Part shown: positions 5,415 to 6,088 of the stretch, one piece after another
Numbering within the stretch: the stretch's first letter is position 1
Layout: every line of letters begins with the position of its first letter
Assembly: GCA_021811025.1 (NCBI GenBank)
Contig: JAJZPX010000129.1
Location: 1 to 6,088 of the forward strand
Source: Actinomycetes bacterium
Lineage (GTDB): Bacteria > Actinomycetota > Coriobacteriia > Anaerosomatales > JAJZPX01
Direction of reading: 5' to 3'
Length of the DNA stretch: 6,088 nucleotides
Notes under the pieces: generated by a model
What the model saw: the letters and a program-made list of their open reading frames with translations, nothing else
Databases searched by the model: none
What the model was told of the DNA's origin: nothing
Position numbers and translations under genes: made by a program

Positions 5415-5442
5415 TGTTCGGCTTGAGGCACGCGGCTCTTGA
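5415..5442 (-). promoter_or_regulatory. Possible motility-sigma (sigma-28-like) promoter of the HD-GYP gene
   Basis: On the - strand TCAAGAGC (5442-5435) and GCCGAACA (5422-5415) are separated by 12 nt. The second matches the known sigma-28 -10 consensus GCCGATAA at 6 of 8 positions, and TCAAG resembles the TAAAG core of its -35 element; the usual spacer is 11. It would give a leader of roughly 30-35 nt ahead of the TTG start. Short-motif matches like this occur by chance. Confidence 0.22.
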
Positions 5443-5503
5443 GCTGTGGCGGCACGACGGAGGGTCCGCAGAGAGCGACGAGCGGCCGGAGTGTGACCTT
5501 CGG

Positions 5504-5509
5504 TACAAT
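5504..5509 (+). promoter_or_regulatory. polA: Candidate -10 element of polA
   Basis: TACAAT differs from TATAAT at one position and lies 48 nt upstream of the polA start. Transcription would begin near 5516. No convincing -35 hexamer is visible at 17-nt spacing (AGCGGC at 5481-5486), so the promoter may depend on an activator or be only moderately strong. Confidence 0.42.
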
Positions 5510-5515
5510 CCTCAT

Positions 5516-5533
5516 GGCGGCGCGAGCGCCGCC
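5516..5533 (+). repeat. Hairpin in the polA 5' leader
   Basis: GGCGGCG (5516-5522) and CGCCGCC (5527-5533) form a perfect 7-bp stem capped by CGAG. If transcription starts where the TACAAT element predicts, this hairpin sits at the very 5' end of the polA message. Such structures can stabilise mRNA. It ends 11 nt before the AAAGG ribosome binding site (5546-5550). Confidence 0.45.
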
Positions 5534-5557
5534 GCAAGCTACTCGAAAGGTCTTCCG

Positions 5558-6088
5558 ATGACCGACCGCGTCGTCGCCGTCGTCGACGGCAACAGCCTGG
5601 TGCACCGCGCGTTCCACGCGCTCCCGCCGACCCTGACCGCCCCCGACGGCCGTCCCACCAACGCCGTGTTCGGGTTCACCTCGATGCTCGTCAAGATGGT
5701 GTCCGACCTCAGGCCGGACGGCGTCGTGGTCGCCTTCGACCAAGGCAAGCCCGCGTTCCGCACCGAGGTGCTCGAGCGCTACAAGGTGCAGCGCCCGCCC
5801 ATGGCCGACGAGCTCAAGGTGCAGTTCCCGATGGTGAAGCAGGTGCTTGAGGCGCTTGCGGTGCCGATCGTGGAGTCGCCGGGATGGGAGGGCGACGACT
5901 TGCTCGGCACGCTTGCGGAGCGCGGCAAGGCCGAGCGCGTGCGCGTGTTGCTGGTGACCGGGGACCGCGACGCGCTTCAGCTGGTCGAGGACCCGGCCGT
6001 CGAGGTCGTGAGCACGCGCAAGGGCATCACCGACATCGTCGTGTACGACGAGGCGGGCGTGAAGGAGAAGACGGGCGTCGCGCCCGAG
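5558..6088 (+). CDS. polA: DNA polymerase I, N-terminal 5' nuclease domain, 3' end off window
   Basis: The first 177 residues are visible and the frame is open to the window end. They form the 5'-3' exonuclease/flap endonuclease domain that removes RNA primers and flaps during lagging-strand synthesis and repair. Visible metal-binding and substrate motifs are VDGN (9-12; D10), GRPTNAVFGF (31-40), VAFD (58-61; D61), FRTEVLERYKVQRP (67-80), the acidic cluster WEGDD (110-114; E111, D113, D114; usually YEADD), and TGDRDALQL (134-142; D136, D138). All catalytic acids expected in this portion are present. The ATG at 5558 is preceded by AAAGG (5546-5550) at 7-nt spacing. Polymerase and any 3'-5' exonuclease domains lie outside the window, so a stand-alone 5' nuclease cannot be formally excluded. 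Confidence 0.95.
   Translation, partial: MTDRVVAVVDGNSLVHRAFHALPPTLTAPDGRPTNAVFGFTSMLVKMVSDLRPDGVVVAFDQGKPAFRTEVLERYKVQRPPMADELKVQFPMVKQVLEALAVPIVESPGWEGDDLLGTLAERGKAERVRVLLVTGDRDALQLVEDPAVEVVSTRKGITDIVVYDEAGVKEKTGVAPE

Noticed and set aside
5373..5537. N-terminal extension of the HD-GYP protein to an ATG at 5537
   Set aside because: The extra 55 residues are Arg/Ala/Ser-rich without family resemblance, run across the polA promoter region and hairpin, and lack a ribosome binding site. The TTG at 5372 has one.

Overview
The window is high-GC bacterial DNA, with strong G/C preference at third codon positions. It most likely comes from an actinobacterium outside the Streptomyces/Mycobacterium mainstream. 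Two things support this. A GlnR-type orphan OmpR-family regulator, typical of Actinobacteria, lies next to glnA. The glutamine synthetase is the short GSI-alpha form without an adenylylation segment, unlike the main GlnA of actinomycetes. The glutamate synthase is also encoded as separate single-domain proteins (archaeal-type split). A Coriobacteriia-like or other deep-branching actinobacterium would fit, but this is inference.

Left half (1-3591, all + strand) is a nitrogen-assimilation block. It starts inside an FMN/iron-sulfur glutamate synthase domain protein (1-528, partial). This is followed 10 nt later by a free-standing GXGXG-domain subunit (539-1354). A 127-nt gap holds a GlnR-box-like element and several inverted repeats. 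Then come glnA (1482-2822), a strong 13-bp hairpin (2851-2883) and the GlnR-like regulator gene (2917-3591). Glutamine synthetase and glutamate synthase form the GS-GOGAT ammonia-assimilation cycle, and the regulator beside them is the natural candidate for controlling it.

Right half: a 9-bp stem-loop at 3578-3607 spans the end of glnR and the short gap to a convergent - strand gene. That gene encodes a six-helix HdeD/DUF308 membrane protein (3627-4205). Upstream of it, also on the - strand, is a PAS plus HD-GYP cyclic-di-GMP phosphodiesterase-like protein, probably starting at a TTG codon (4344-5372). A 185-nt divergent region (5373-5557) separates this from polA (+ strand, 5558 to the window end, partial), of which only the 5' nuclease domain is visible.

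No tRNA, rRNA, CRISPR array, insertion sequence or prophage gene was recognised. The genes belong to known families. The most interesting material is regulatory: the glnA leader, the degenerate receiver domain of the GlnR-like protein, the possibly leaderless glnR start, and the putative motility-sigma-type promoter of the HD-GYP gene. I saw no convincing evidence of a wholly new system.
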